NCBI GenBank assembly: GCA_033816765.1
Contig: CM066292.1
Span: 4,650,001 to 4,714,000, forward strand
Reading direction: 5' to 3'
Source of the DNA: Nothopassalora personata
Taxonomy: Eukaryota > Ascomycota > Dothideomycetes > Mycosphaerellales > Mycosphaerellaceae
DNA length: 64,000 bases
Shown piece after piece: positions 20,780-31,900 of the stretch. How positions within the stretch are numbered: the first letter of the stretch is position 1; each line of letters starts with the position of its first letter. The notes below the pieces were generated by a model, which was not told where the DNA came from, did no database searches, and was given only the letters and a program-made list of their open reading frames with translations. A program made the position numbers and the translations under genes.

Positions 20780-21284
20780 ATGGATAAAAAGGTTATCTAA
20801 CCAAGTCTTGCGCGCACAATTGACCTTACTTGAAGTGAATGGGTTATAGGTCCGTGCCGTGGACAAGCTAGATGTAAACAGCTGCCTTTCTTCCACCTTC
20901 ATAGACACAACAATCAAGACACATGCATCACCAATCAAGTACCTTTACATTGGTCGACTTTCCAGTGAGCCGGCGGACATCTGCGTGCATGGTCCGACAA
21001 AATCATAGCGAAAGTACCTTGGGAGGTGGGGATTGTTGGATGCATTGTCAATGTCACCGGCACAGCGATAGTGCTATGGCAGAAACGGAGACAGCAACGC
21101 AAGACTTCAGTGTAATACTCATTTGCATGACATGTCCCTCTAGTATATTCGAATGGCCGCGGTATCTGAAGCTTCATTTTTGATGTCCTGCCGCACAGCG
21201 CGGACCTCGTGCTCATATCAGTCTCGATTCGTCCTGCAACATCTTCAAGCCTGTATGCATCCATCATAACTCATCCTATTGCAT

Positions 21285-21991
21285 CTAAATGTATTCCCAG
21301 GCAGACAAATCGCCGTTGAAGGGAACGGCACGGATTTGAAAACTCTCACCGGACAAGTCAGTACGGCTGGCGGCGTAGATCTGGTACGCTTTTGCTTGGC
21401 CGTCTGTCATCATGAAGTTAGCGAAGATACCGACTGTACTTCGATGCTCTACTCACCCGGATCGTTGGAAGAATCGTTCGTGGGCACAGCAATGAAGCTA
21501 TTGTTCTCAAAGATAAGGTATCCCTGGGCAATACCAAAGCCGTGGACGATGGAGTCGTTGTTAACGGAGCCGTTAAATGCTTGAGTGAACTTGAGCGAAC
21601 CGTCAGCAGCGACGTAGACTTGCTGGACATCCGGCACCTCTGTGTAGAGATCGAGAGTGTCGTCTGGGAGGTAGTAGCTGAAGACCGTGTCGTTGGTTCT
21701 GCGGGTGGTGCTCGAGTCCTTGATATCGTCTGGAGTGTAGGTTGCGGTATCCTTGTTCAACCAGAATGACGAGCTATTAGCGGCAACTTGAGCATGCGCG
21801 ATGGTGCCGGCGGTCTCGAGGGCCACACCAGTGAATTCAATGGTTCGAGTCGCGGGGTGGTGGGCCTGTATACTTGTTAGTCGGTTCTCTTTGGGCATGC
21901 TGTGCAGACATCTGCAGTAACGGTAAATTACCTCTTGGGATGGCAGAGCAGCTGCGGATGCAGCGAGTGCAAGTGCGAAGAAGACCTGCAT
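21285..21991 (-). CDS. Small secreted protein, duplicate copy 1 (three exons)
   Basis: Exons 21991-21932, 21865-21457 and 21388-21285, about 190 residues. Intron 1 (66 bp) has GTAATT, a GACTAAC branch site and CAG. Intron 2 (68 bp) has GTGAGT and AAAAG. Intron 1 is a multiple of three without stops, so an unspliced reading frame also exists. Signal peptide MQVFFALALAASAAALPS. The mature part is acidic with several N-glycosylation sequons (NSS, NDT, NGS, NDS, NNS) and no obvious Cys. The third exon continues naturally as IYAASRTDLSGESFQIRAVP and ends WEYI. Family not recognised. Small, secreted and transposon-flanked would suit an effector or surface protein, but that is inference. Confidence 0.82.
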
Positions 21992-22614
21992 TTTTACTTG
22001 GCTTGGTGAGTGGCCTCGAGGTTCGGCATGAAATCAATGTGAACGATGCTTGGGTTGATGGAGTGTGGGATGCGAGCCTTTATAAACAGTCGATAATCAC
22101 TAAGGTCACATTGATGCCATTTCCTGACCTCATGTCGTTGGCCATGTCGTGAACTTTTATGGGTCCATACGAGGTCCCAACAACTAAGTAATGCACCGAT
22201 ATGCAAGGCTAGTGGTGTGATGTCTCGCAGCAAAGCTGTGCGAGGTACTCCCGAGTGAATTCATACAGCGTCTTTTAACAGCGCAGTAACAAAACCGTTC
22301 CCGCGTCGCCCGTTAATCCTAGCAAAAACCAGGATTACAGCAAATCGGCCAAGAGCGACAGTAAGGCAGCTGAACTTGATTTGTGAGTCGGTTTTCGATT
22401 AAGGAGGAACCATCGCCGTGTCGGTCCCCATACACCCGCTTCGCGGGTGTCGGCCACCCCAATGAAATCGCTCATCTCAGTGATAGTATCTATTGCAACA
22501 CGCGTTATCTTATCAACATAGTCGCTTAGGTATACCGCGAAGAAGAGTCTGTTATCTAGAAGGCCGCATAATGAAAGCGAGATGCGCAAAACTCACCTAG
22601 CATTCAGTAGATTA
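21992..22614. other. Promoter region and spacer before the RIPed island
   Basis: 5' flank of the secreted-protein gene; TTTATAAA near 22080 is a TATA-like box about 90 bp upstream of the ATG. Two hairpins occur: TAATCCT/AGGATTA around 22314-22336 and a strong 8-bp stem at 22432-22450. A minus-strand open stretch (22335-22589) starts with TTG and has no domain. Sequence is not RIPed. Confidence 0.5.
22432..22450. repeat. Perfect 8-bp stem hairpin
   Basis: ACACCCGC, loop TTC, GCGGGTGT. Present identically in unit 2 at 41265-41283. GC-rich hairpins of this kind occur at some transposon ends (for example Helitron 3' ends), but no CTRR end is next to it. Confidence 0.75.
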
Positions 22615-22862
22615 CCTATTAATGTCTACCAACCACCCTATGCAGGCCTGTCCGAGTTGTGGTGGTATAGAGCGGCGCTTATGTAAGTAGGGGTATTTGC
22701 CGGTCCCGGGACCGTGAAATCAGGTCACGTGACGAGTAGCGCAGTAGCTAGATAAAGAAGAGGATTGGCGGACCTAAACCCTTATACCCTCTACTCGAGA
22801 GGTATAAATTGAATTGTTTCCTTAATGCTACGCTTACAATGCTTAACTACGCAGTATATATC
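22615..22862 (+). repeat. 248-bp inverted repeat, left arm (un-RIPed version)
   Basis: Reverse complement of 38408-38655, same length. Starts CCTATTAATGTCTACC and ends GTATATATC. Could be a copy of an LTR (TG at TGTCTACC, CA just beyond at CTCAACA) or a terminal inverted repeat. The differences from the right arm are dominated by C-to-T at CpA and G-to-A at TpG in the right arm. Confidence 0.85.
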
Positions 22863-23794
22863 TCAACAGCTATACTAGGTTCTGCTAGCTTGCCTAAATG
22901 TCCAATTAAACTAAAATAAAATTAGGGCAAGTTAGACCTAAGGGACCCCCGCTAAACCTAAGGTTAACATAACCTATTAGTCGTTAATATATCCTCCCCT
23001 ATTACGAACCTGTCCTTAGGTTCTAAAGCAGTAAGCCCGGGCACTACAGGTAGCGTAGTTAGTTGCTATAAGCTAAGGTAGTCTTATAGTAGTACAATAG
23101 CTTACCCTACTATTTAGCTTAATATATAAGATGTTAGGTAATCCTAGGGCCTACTAGCGATAGTTTATAAAGATCGAAAGAATTCTTCTAATAGAGAGCG
23201 TAATAGTAACGTTAATAACCGCGACTCGCGCTATGTTAGTATTAATCGAATAGGCTAGATAGTCGAATAATACGAACGCCATTTATAAAACAAGTAAGTG
23301 TTAGTACTAGTAACCTAATAAATCTAAGGACGAGTCTATCGCGTAGCTAGAAAGTTAGTTAAGGGAAGATAAGTAACTATAAGAAACAAGTAAGATCTAA
23401 GGACTAGAAGCATCCGTACCCGAAGCATTAACTAGAACTAGAACTAGAATTAGAACTAGAAACCTATAGGCTATAGCTATAGCCGGAAAATTAACTAGAA
23501 ACTAGGAGCCTATAAACCTGCACTAACTACTTAGTTCCACTTATTCTTACATAACTCCTTTATCTAGACCTACTCGTTATCGTAGCTAACACTAGTCTTA
23601 TTAGACGCGTCCCTAAGTAGCTAGCTAGTAAAGTTCCTATAGTAGTTACGGAAGAAGCTCTTATCGCGCCCTTTGCTTATAAAGCACATCTACTCGAGAG
23701 TAGTAACTAAGCTAAGCTACTTGTCTATTAATTTTATAGCTCGGACGCGCTAATTATATATCTTCTTATAGAAGAGCTCCGAGTCTAGGCGGAC
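22863..23794. other. RIP-degraded sequence, origin unclear
   Basis: AT-rich, CpA-depleted, no open frame. It may be the beginning of the element whose LTR is the left arm, cut off by element A at 23795. A hexanucleotide array (ACTAGA)n lies at about 23431-23462; it is 12 bp longer in unit 2 (42264-42307). Confidence 0.6.
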
Positions 23795-23989
23795 TATTAA
23801 GGGATGTCGTAATGTATAGCACGCCTACGACCTCTAGTCGTAGATAAACTAATTCTTGCCTTTTATTTAAGACGCATTACGCGTCGTAAGGTATACGCAT
23901 ACGTGTCACGTACGGCTTAGTAGCCGGTCGCGACCGCATGTTACATGTAAGGCTATATATAAGGATTAGCCACTAGGCTACCCCTTATA
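23795..23989 (-). repeat. 3' LTR of Gypsy A
   Basis: 195 bp, matching 30199-30393. On the minus strand it starts TATAAGGGG (TGTAAGGGG in the un-RIPed relative at 39368) and ends CCCTTAATA (CTTAACA in the relative). Confidence 0.85.
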
Positions 23990-24296
23990 ATTGCCTCCCC
24001 TCCCGTGCGAGCTGTCCTTAGCTCGCTAGTTGCTACGTAGAGGCTCCTACGTACTTCTAGAACTATAGTTGCTATACGGCCTATATACGGGTTACGTACG
24101 TATCGTTATATAGGTGTAGGTAAGTAAGGCTTAGTTACTATACCGACGTAGCTAGTTAGGGGCATAAAACTCTAGCCTAACCTAGTTCTATTTCGTAGTA
24201 CGTTCCCTAGCGTACTACCTCCGTCGCACTACTACTACGCACCCGCACCGCACCCGTACCGTAAGCGCCTCGCTAGCATTATTATTATTATTATTA

Positions 24297-25333
24297 TGTC
24301 GGACGGGCCCTCCTCGCCGCCATTCTCTAGCCGCTCCGCCTCCTCTAGTAGCACTAGTAGCGATAGTACTACTAGCCCCTTAGAAGACGAGCGCCGCTAG
24401 GCGGCTCTAGTACGTAACGCACCTAGAACGCCTAGTAGTCGCAAGCGACTAGCATCTCCCTCGTAGCTACTAACGCCCTCGCCCGCTACTAAGCTCTCGT
24501 AGCGGATTAACATATATATACGGTGCCTCCTATACTTCGTTAGGGGTAAGTCTCTACGCGCGCCGCCTACGATTCGTATACTAACTACTTACTAGACGAA
24601 GCCGATAACTGTAATAGTGTTACTACCGGCGAGCTCCTAAGGAAGTGTAGCCGCTGTAGGCGTAATAGATACAGCTACGTGCTTAATACTAGCTACGCTA
24701 TCGCCTCGCTAGTAAGTCGCCTACGCGCCGCGCGCTCCTAGCGCGACTTCCTTACGGCCATGATAGGCTAGGCGCCTATAGACCTCTAGTAGTAGGAGCT
24801 AGTAGAGTAGATCTGCCTATATGCCTAGCTAGGTAACGACATTACGGAGGTAAGTCGCTACTTCGCTCCTACGAGTCGACTACTACTCGCGTACGGGGGC
24901 TCTAGTGCGTCTCCTATGCTTCGGCTAACCCTTTCTATAGGCTATTAGGCAATTTAATGCCTATAAGCATAAGCGTACCGGGGAAACCCGTATACGTGCT
25001 TCTACCGCCGCTACTACTACCGCCGCCCCCGCCGCCGAAGCCCTCGCGCTCTAGTAGGAGTAGAACCGCGCCCTTAATGGGCTGTTCGAACTCGGCCGCG
25101 CCGTAAGTCGTATGTTCCTCGTATACGTGTACCCTACTAACCGTAGTCCTAGTTCCTATAGGCGTAGAACATTAATACTACCGCCGCCGACTAGGCGTTC
25201 CTACCTAAGTTACTACGTAACGACAACTGAGGCGTTCGCCTTACACGCTACTCGCGGGCTCCTCGCCTACTACTACTCTACGTGGCCCCTAGTAGGTGCG
25301 CTACTCTTTAGCTTTTGTTTTATTTATAGTTAA
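24297..25333 (+). pseudogene. Accessory Cys-rich ORF of Gypsy A, antisense to pol, RIPed
   Basis: Lies between the end of pol and the 3' LTR of element A and is read on the opposite strand. It starts MSDGPSSPPFSSRSASSSSTS, a Ser-rich disordered N-terminus. A later block, after a frame change, contains LLRKCSRCRRNRYSYV preceded by a CLLY/VRGKSL segment. KCSRCRRNRYSY fits half of a Zn2Cys6-type cluster (CxxCx6C with the last Cys changed to Tyr by RIP). Many in-frame TAG codons look like former Gln/Trp. Element B retains the 3' half of the same ORF (32266-33060), so it is a conserved part of the family. The frame change could be a lost intron or an indel. Function unknown. Confidence 0.6.
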
Positions 25334-25372
25334 GAAAAGTTTTATTTATGCCCTAGTACTCCTATACTAGTC

Positions 25373-28300
25373 TTATTTACTTCTCCTTAACGCCTTATAG
25401 TCGGCTACTATACGATCCGCATTCGCGAGGCCCTCCGCCGGTTCCTAGCTGTTATACTCCTCTAGCTAGTCCTTCTACTAGACTAGATACTATAGCTTAC
25501 CCTTACGCTTACGCCTATCTAGTACTACCTCTACCTTATACTCTCCGTCCTTATTAGCTAGAGGGGGTACGGGTCCATCCTTATCGCTACCGATATACGG
25601 CTCGAGGAGAGAGACATAGAAGACGTTATAGAGCCTTAAGTCGGCTAGTAGCGCTAGGCGGTATACCTACGAACCGATAGCGTCCGTAATACGGTATAGG
25701 CCGATAAACCTCGGACCTATCTTCTTCTTTAGCACTGCTAACTTGAGGTTCTTCGTTAATAATAGGACTAAGTTACCTACGCGGTAGGTCTTAGCTTAGT
25801 AGGTCTTATTATAGTAGCGAGCCTAGCTTTCTACTATAGCCTTCTATCGCTCCTCGAGTGTAGCGCGTAGTTTTCGCATGCGACTCGTAGCTATTACCGC
25901 TACTGGTACTTCCCCCCCTAGGTCTCGTCTCGAGATCTAGTTAGTATAGGGGTAATCTTAGGTCGCTAACCGTACGCTATCTCGAACGGACTCATCCGTA
26001 GTATTAGGTAGATACTATTATTAGCTACGAATTTAGTAACTACAAGCCACTTAGCCTACTTAGTTTAATTGTTACTATAGTAATAACGAAGGTATTGTTC
26101 GAGGGTTTAGTTTACCCTCTTAGTTTAGCCGTTAGTCTAAGGGTAAAAGGCCGTAGATAGCTTACGCTTTACACGCGCCTCGAAGTAGAAGTTACTCTAA
26201 AACTAACTAGTAAAGACCGGACCTCGGTCGCTTACTATACCTAACGGGACACTATAGTGTCGCACGACTTTATCTCGTAGGAGCCTCGTAAGCTCTACGG
26301 CTATGTAAGTCTTCGTCGTCGGGATGTATAAGCTTATTTTTAAGTAGCGATCGACTATCACTAGGATCGCATTATATACGCAACCGGCTCGCGTACTTAG
26401 AGGTAGGTCCGTAATAAAATCTATAGTAATTTCCTACTACGGCCGCTCCGGTCTAGGAAGCGGTTATAGCCTACTATAGGGTCGATAGCGTTTAGCCTTC
26501 GAACCCTAGTAGGTTCTATAGGCTTAGACGTATTGCTTTACGTCCGTACTAAGTGAGTCCTACTAATAATTACGTCGCAATAGCTCTTTAGTCTTAGTCC
26601 TTCTAAAGTAACCCGCGAGGACGTCGTCGTAGTGTATGCGAATTAGATGCGACCTAATTGCGTGATCCCTAGGTACTACGATCGCGTCTCCGTAGTACAT
26701 AAGGTTATTCTTTACATGCTATCCCTTAGCGTCCCTCGCGCTTAGCGCCTACGCTAAGTATGCGATACACTAGTCGTCTTACTACTACGCGATCTTTATT
26801 AAGAGTAGGATTAACTCACCCGTCGAGCTATAAGCTTAACCCTATATTACTATAGCGTACACTGCTACTAGTAACGACGGCTTGTCTTAATAGGGAAGGT
26901 TACCTCTCCGTACTACTATTACCGCGCCTATGTCGCCCTACATTACCTCGTAGGTAGTAAGTACGCGCTTTACCGTCGGCTCGCTTATCCCTTCTAGAGA
27001 CTCCTTCTAGAAAGACAGCTTACTTTATAAGGTAGGTAGCAAGTTCGAAGTTTATTACGTTATAGCTACGTAGTTACTACGTCTCGAAGGCGCGTCGGCT
27101 AGGTTAGTCTTACCCGGCCGATGCTCTACTATAAAATTAAAAGACTATAGAAACGTAGCCTATCGAGCTTACCGCCCATTTAGCTACTTTACTATTATAA
27201 AGCCCTATAGGTTAGCGTAGTCGACTAGTACTCGTACCGTATACGTAGCGCCCTCTAAGTATAGCCTCTAATGCTTAAAAGCCTTAACTACTATAAGTAG
27301 CTCCTAATCGTGCGTCTCGTAGTTACACTCGGCTAGTATTATCTTACGTAAATAGAAGGCAATTAGATGCTACTTAGTCCTAAACAGCTAAGAGATAATG
27401 CCTATAATCGTAAAACCTAAGGTATCCGTCTTAACCCTCGTACGTAACGAAGGATCGAAGTGCCTTAGGATAGGTGCTCCGAGGAACCTAGCTTTTAGCC
27501 GTTAGAACGCTTACTCCTCGTAAGCGGACTACATAAGAGGCCCTTACTTCTTACTATTCTTACATCCCTTTAGTAGGTCTATTAATAGCTTCGCAATCCT
27601 CGAGTACCCTTCGATAAAGTGCCTATAGAAGTTATAGAATCCTAGGAAGGATTGAACCTTATAAAAACTCGTAGGCGTAGGCCATTCCTCGATTGCGGCT
27701 ACCCTACTCCTATCTATCGATACGTCTACGACGCTTACGATGAATCCTAGGAACTCGGCATTCTCCTAGAAGAAGCGACACTTCTTAGGGTTTACGAACA
27801 GAGCAAACTTCCGTAGCCTCGTAAGCACTTCGCGCACGGCTCGCACGTGTACCTTACGCGTCTCGCTGTAGATAAGGATATTATCTAGGTAGACTACGTA
27901 AATGTTATTAACTAAGCCGGTTAGCGCCTTATTAATATACCCTTAAAAGGTTGCTAGTACGTTAGTTAACCCGAACGGCATTACTAGGTACTCGTAGTGT
28001 CCGTATCGCGTGCGAAACGTAGTCTTCCACTTATCGCCTCGCTTAATAGAGATACGATAGTAGGCGTCCTTCAAATTAATTATAGTAAAGAACCTAGAAC
28101 CTAATAGCCTATCTAGCGTCTCGCTAATTAGGGGCAGGGGGTATCGGTTCTTCACTATAATCTTATTTAAGCCTCTATAGTCTATATAGAGCCTAAGGGT
28201 GCCGTCTTTCTTTAGTACGAATAAGATAGGCGCACCCGCCTCGCTTACGGACCGCCTAATCCACCCCTTCTCCATTGCTTACGTAAGGTACTCCTTTAAG

Positions 28301-30165
28301 GCCTCTAACTTAGTTAAGGACTAGTAGTATAGCGGCTTAAAAGGGGGTTTCTTTCCTTTAACGAGATTAATCGCATACTTAACCCCGTCGGGCATCTTAC
28401 GCTTCGCCTACTTATTAGGTACGTATACATCTCGGAAGTCTATAAATTCTTTAGGCTACGAGGGGCCCTCTCCTTCGGGTACTACTATAGTAATAGCCCA
28501 AACACTTATCGCATAAACCTACTTTAAGCTCTCGAGATCCCTAAGGAACTCGCGTACGTTACGCTACTAAATCGTAGGCGTCTCTATACCGTAGTACCAC
28601 TAGTCCTTATAATCGCTCTTTACGATCCGATTGCGGTACCTCTAGGGTCTACCTAAAATTACTAATAGCCTACCTATAGGTACCGCGTAGTAGATAGCGT
28701 TACTCACGCGCTCTACTCCCGCGTTATTAGCGAGTCGTAGCCGAACCGTAAAGGCGCCGTAGTAATACCCTAGGTTATATATATACGACTCTAACTTCGG
28801 TAGCCTTGCCCTATTAATAGGTTGCATTTAATGTCGGAGTATATACTTATACGGTACTAGGCTAAGATCCGTATAGTTATCTAGGAGAAACGTAGCCTCG
28901 CGAAAGCCCTTACGAGTCTCGACTACGCCTCGTAAGTAACGCGCTAGACACGTATCTACTCGCCTTAAAGGGTCGACTTTAGGAAAACTCGGACTTAGGA
29001 GCGACCCACTTATAGTCCTCTACCTTTTCCCTAGTCGCTGCCCTTCTTAGTTAGAGCCTTCGTAGCGTCTACCCTACGAACCGCTTACGCGTTACGGTCC
29101 TTCTATAGGTGCCTATTCGGGTAATCTGTCTTAATGTAACCCTTCTTATAGCATCTATAGTACTCCGCTTTAGTCCTATCGAAGGTTATAGACGATCCGC
29201 CGGCGTCCCGCTAGTAACTTGTACCCGGGTCGCGCGACGCCTAACTATACTTCTACTACTTCGAGCTACGATCGCTTCGCCCTTAGTCGCCCTTAGTCTC
29301 TCGCCTACGGCGACTATGCTACCCGCGGTCGTGCCCTCCGCTACTACGCTCCGTGCTTTTAATACGCGAAGCTAGGATTACTAGTTCCTCTCTAGTTATT
29401 AGGATGTTATGAAACTTAACGATTGCGGACCGTAGGCTAGGCGTAAGCTTAGCGAGCATGTGTCGTACGCGTTACGCCTCCGTATAGTCCCCTAACTAAT
29501 CCTCTATAACATCTAGCTTAGTCGTAAACTAACGTACTATCTAGTTGTCCTTCTATTTCACCGCCTTATACTCTAACATTACGTTAAGTACGCGGTTTAT
29601 AGGGTTACCGTATACGTCTCGATAGAACTCCTTAAAGTCCTAGTATATATACCCTTTAAGGTTAAGGACGCTATAGTTAGCGTGCTATCGCTCACTTGCC
29701 TCTCCGCTTAGGTACATAACCCTATATAGGACCTTTAACTCGTTCGTCCTATACGTGCCGCCTAAGAGGGTAAAGATAAGAGAGAGCTCCCTTAGGAATA
29801 CCCGTGCTTTCTTAATCGAGTCCCCTCTAAAAGGCGTAGGTTCTTTAAGACGTAAACGTGTCGTATACGATGCGACCGCGCCTCGAGCTACGATATTATC
29901 GTTAGTCACTATAGATGGAGGAGGGGGAGGGGGAGTAGGGGATAGTTCTCCGCCGGATTCGCCCTAAGGGTCCGCCGGTAGTACGCTTACGTCCCGTAAG
30001 ATCTCTAACTGTTTAATCTCCCTCTATATCTCCTTCTCCTTAACCTCTACCCGAAGGGCATCCCTCCTTACGACTAAGGCTACACGCCTCGCTTATTACT
30101 AGGCCCTAGGGCTTAGGGGAGCCGTAGGCGTAGCGCTACTATCGTCGCGTTCGGACTCTATAGCG
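25373..30165 (-). pseudogene. gag-pol of Gypsy A, RIP-inactivated
   Basis: Read 30165 to 25373 on the minus strand. Gag is charged and helical, with a CCHC knuckle near 29130-29180 read as YYRCYKKGYIKTDYP; Tyr replaces the expected first and last Cys, consistent with RIP. The clearest open piece is RT at 28275-27943 ([29 protein letters not shown]). It is followed by the RT catalytic motif as YLDNILIYS, where the second Asp has become Asn. RNase H (VVKAFKH), integrase and a chromodomain (EYKVEVVLDRRKRKGKL; 25560-25440) follow. Pol ends about 40 bp before the end of the convergent accessory ORF. Confidence 0.85.
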
Positions 30166-30198
30166 TGTATAGATTATAACGAAGAGAAGAATTAGAAC

Positions 30199-30393
30199 TG
30201 TTAAGGGATGTCGTAATATATAACACGCCCACGACCTCTAGTCGTAGATGAACTAATTCTTACCTTTTGTTTAAGACGCATTACGCGTCGCAAGGTGTAC
30301 GCATACGTGTCACGTGCGGCTTAGTAGCCGGTCGCGACCGTATGTTACATGTAAGGCTATATGTAAGGGTTAGCTACTAGGCTGCCCCTTATA
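30199..30393 (-). repeat. 5' LTR of Gypsy A
   Basis: 195 bp, ending (minus strand) CGACATCCCTTAACA, followed by the primer-binding region GTTCTAATTCTTCTC. Confidence 0.85.
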
Positions 30394-30395
30394 GA

Positions 30396-31307
30396 TTCCC
30401 TTAAGCGTTTATAACGGATAGAGATAAGCTATTTATATTAAACTACTAGAAGACGCTTATAGGAACGATCGGAATTAAATATAAGCTATTAATAGCATAT
30501 TATCCGGAAATAGACGGACAAACCGAAAGGATAAATTAAACGCTAGAACAATACCTACGACACTACATCAATTATGCATAAGATAACTAGGTTTCATTAC
30601 TGCTAATAGCGTAGATTGCACTAAACAACCATAAATCGGAGACAACTTTAACGATACTATTCTATGCGAACTTTAGTAAAGATCCTAACCTATTTAGAAC
30701 ACCTAGATCCTACCTGTAAGCCGAAAGAGCGATCGTAACGACGGACACTCTTAAGGAAGTGTATAAAGAAACACGTAAGGCGATTAAAGATATATAACAT
30801 AAACTGTCTTAATAACGGTAGGACATAAGAAAAATGGCACCTCTACTAAAAGAGGGGGATAAGGTCTATCTCCTTATAAAAAACTTAAGAATAAGGAGAT
30901 AGACTAAGAAACTGGATTACGTTAAGGTCGGACTATTTCTTATCGATAAAGTTATAGGACTAGTTAACTACCGCCTACGACTACCACTAGACGTAAAAAT
31001 CCACCTAGTCTTCTATATCTCTAAGTTAGAACCCGTAGATACCGAAACACCCTACTAGGAAAGCTTCCATTTCGAGCCGGAAGTAGAAAACGAATTTAAA
31101 GTCGAAAGAATCCTAGATAAGAAAGGTTAGCGATACCTTGTTAAATGGAAAGGATACGACGAATTAGAAAATACCTAGGAACTAGAAAAGAACCTATAAA
31201 ACTGTTAATAAAAGATCCGAGAATACTATAAGAAAAATAAAGACCTATAAGTTAACCCGCGGAGAGTAGTTCGGGTTCCTCCTAGAACTCGTTACCGAGA
31301 CCCTTAA
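30396..31307 (+). pseudogene. Integrase C-terminal part and chromodomain of Gypsy C pol
   Basis: RIPed plus-strand frame. The integrase core reads ITDRDKLFI, then AYYPEIDGQTERIN (catalytic Glu region) and IALNNHKSETTLTILFYANF. A later block is LKEGDKVYLLIKNL. The chromodomain is FKVERILDKKG, RYLVKWKGYDELENT. In-frame TAA/TAG replace expected Gln/Trp (for example the stop in YLVKWKGYDELENT*E). The frame ends at 31307, overlapping the 3' end of the convergent accessory ORF by 56 bp. Confidence 0.8.
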
Positions 31308-31809
31308 TAGCACCCTATGTGCCTAGTAACAAGTTAAGAGCTAGACCCTTATAAGGGATATCCGAAGGAAGTAAAGAAGCCTCTTCTATCTCCTACTCCT
31401 CGATCTCCCTTTCCTTAACGGAAATCGCCTCCTCGGCGCGACGATCTACTAGATCCATCTACTAGCGTAAGCGCTCCTTACGCGCGCGAGCAATCTTTAG
31501 GTCCTCGAGAGCCTTCTTATAAACCCGCATCGCCTCCTCCTAAGCGGACCGAGACTCCTAGATTTTCTAACGAAGACGAGCCTTCTCCTCTACTAACCTC
31601 TTAAACTCCGACTAAGTTACTCTTACATCGCACCTTTAGCCGCGACGAAGACACTTACTATACTTCCCGGAACGAATGTGCACCTTACACACGCGACTAT
31701 GCTTTTCACACGTTAAGCATTTCTTAACTATAACTTCTCTCGCGGATTTAACGAACTCGTAGAGACGGCGGCGACGGATAGTACTAGAAGGGCGTTAGTG
31801 GATAGGCAT
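31252..31809 (-). pseudogene. Accessory Zn2Cys6-like plus coiled-coil ORF of Gypsy C, antisense to pol
   Basis: 185-codon minus-strand frame from ATG 31809 to TAA 31252-31254. It is interrupted only by TAG/TAA codons that look like RIPed Gln/Trp. Residues ~32-62 carry the spacing C-x2-C-x6-C-x11-C-x6-C (CLTCEKHSRVC, then SKCLRRG, then RC). The Tyr three residues before the fourth Cys (KYSKC) is a single G-to-A change from Cys. Restoring that reading gives the exact Zn(II)2Cys6 binuclear cluster pattern. A long charged coiled coil follows (SEFKRLVEEKARLR, MRVYKKALEDLKIARARKER), the usual dimerisation arrangement of Gal4-type factors. It lies tail to tail with pol, before the 3' LTR. Its role in the element is unknown. 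Confidence 0.7.
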
Positions 31810-31900
31810 CGTAAAAGGAAGAAGCTATACGCGAATACATAGAGGATACCGTTCGTTATAAGTAAGCTTAAGGGACTAAGCTAGGCTAGAAGGGGGATAG

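Larger units (their letters stand above)
23795..30393 (-). mobile_element. Gypsy element A: RIP-inactivated Ty3/Gypsy chromovirus with both LTRs (unit 1)
   Basis: 6.6 kb on the minus strand. LTRs of 195 bp lie at 23795-23989 (3') and 30199-30393 (5'). A purine tract on the minus strand (GGGAGGGGAGGC) sits next to the 3' LTR. Internal order: gag with zinc knuckle, protease/RT/RNase H/integrase, chromodomain, then an antisense Cys-rich ORF. In-frame TAA/TAG stand where Gln or Trp codons are expected, and CpA is nearly absent, the hallmark of RIP. No clear target-site duplication remains. Unit 2 holds the same element at 42640-56543, split by element D. Confidence 0.9.

Noticed and set aside
20923..21183. 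86-codon plus-strand ORF (also 39756-40016) and antisense 110-codon ORF
   Set aside because: Lies in the 3' flank of the secreted-protein gene; mutually overlapping frames without domain or coding bias.
22335..22589. 84-codon minus-strand ORF (also 41168-41422)
   Set aside because: Begins at TTG, no ATG, no domain, spans the GC hairpin; treated as non-coding.
23431..23462. CRISPR-like or satellite array
   Set aside because: Simple ACTAGA hexanucleotide microsatellite; no spacers, and the genome is fungal.
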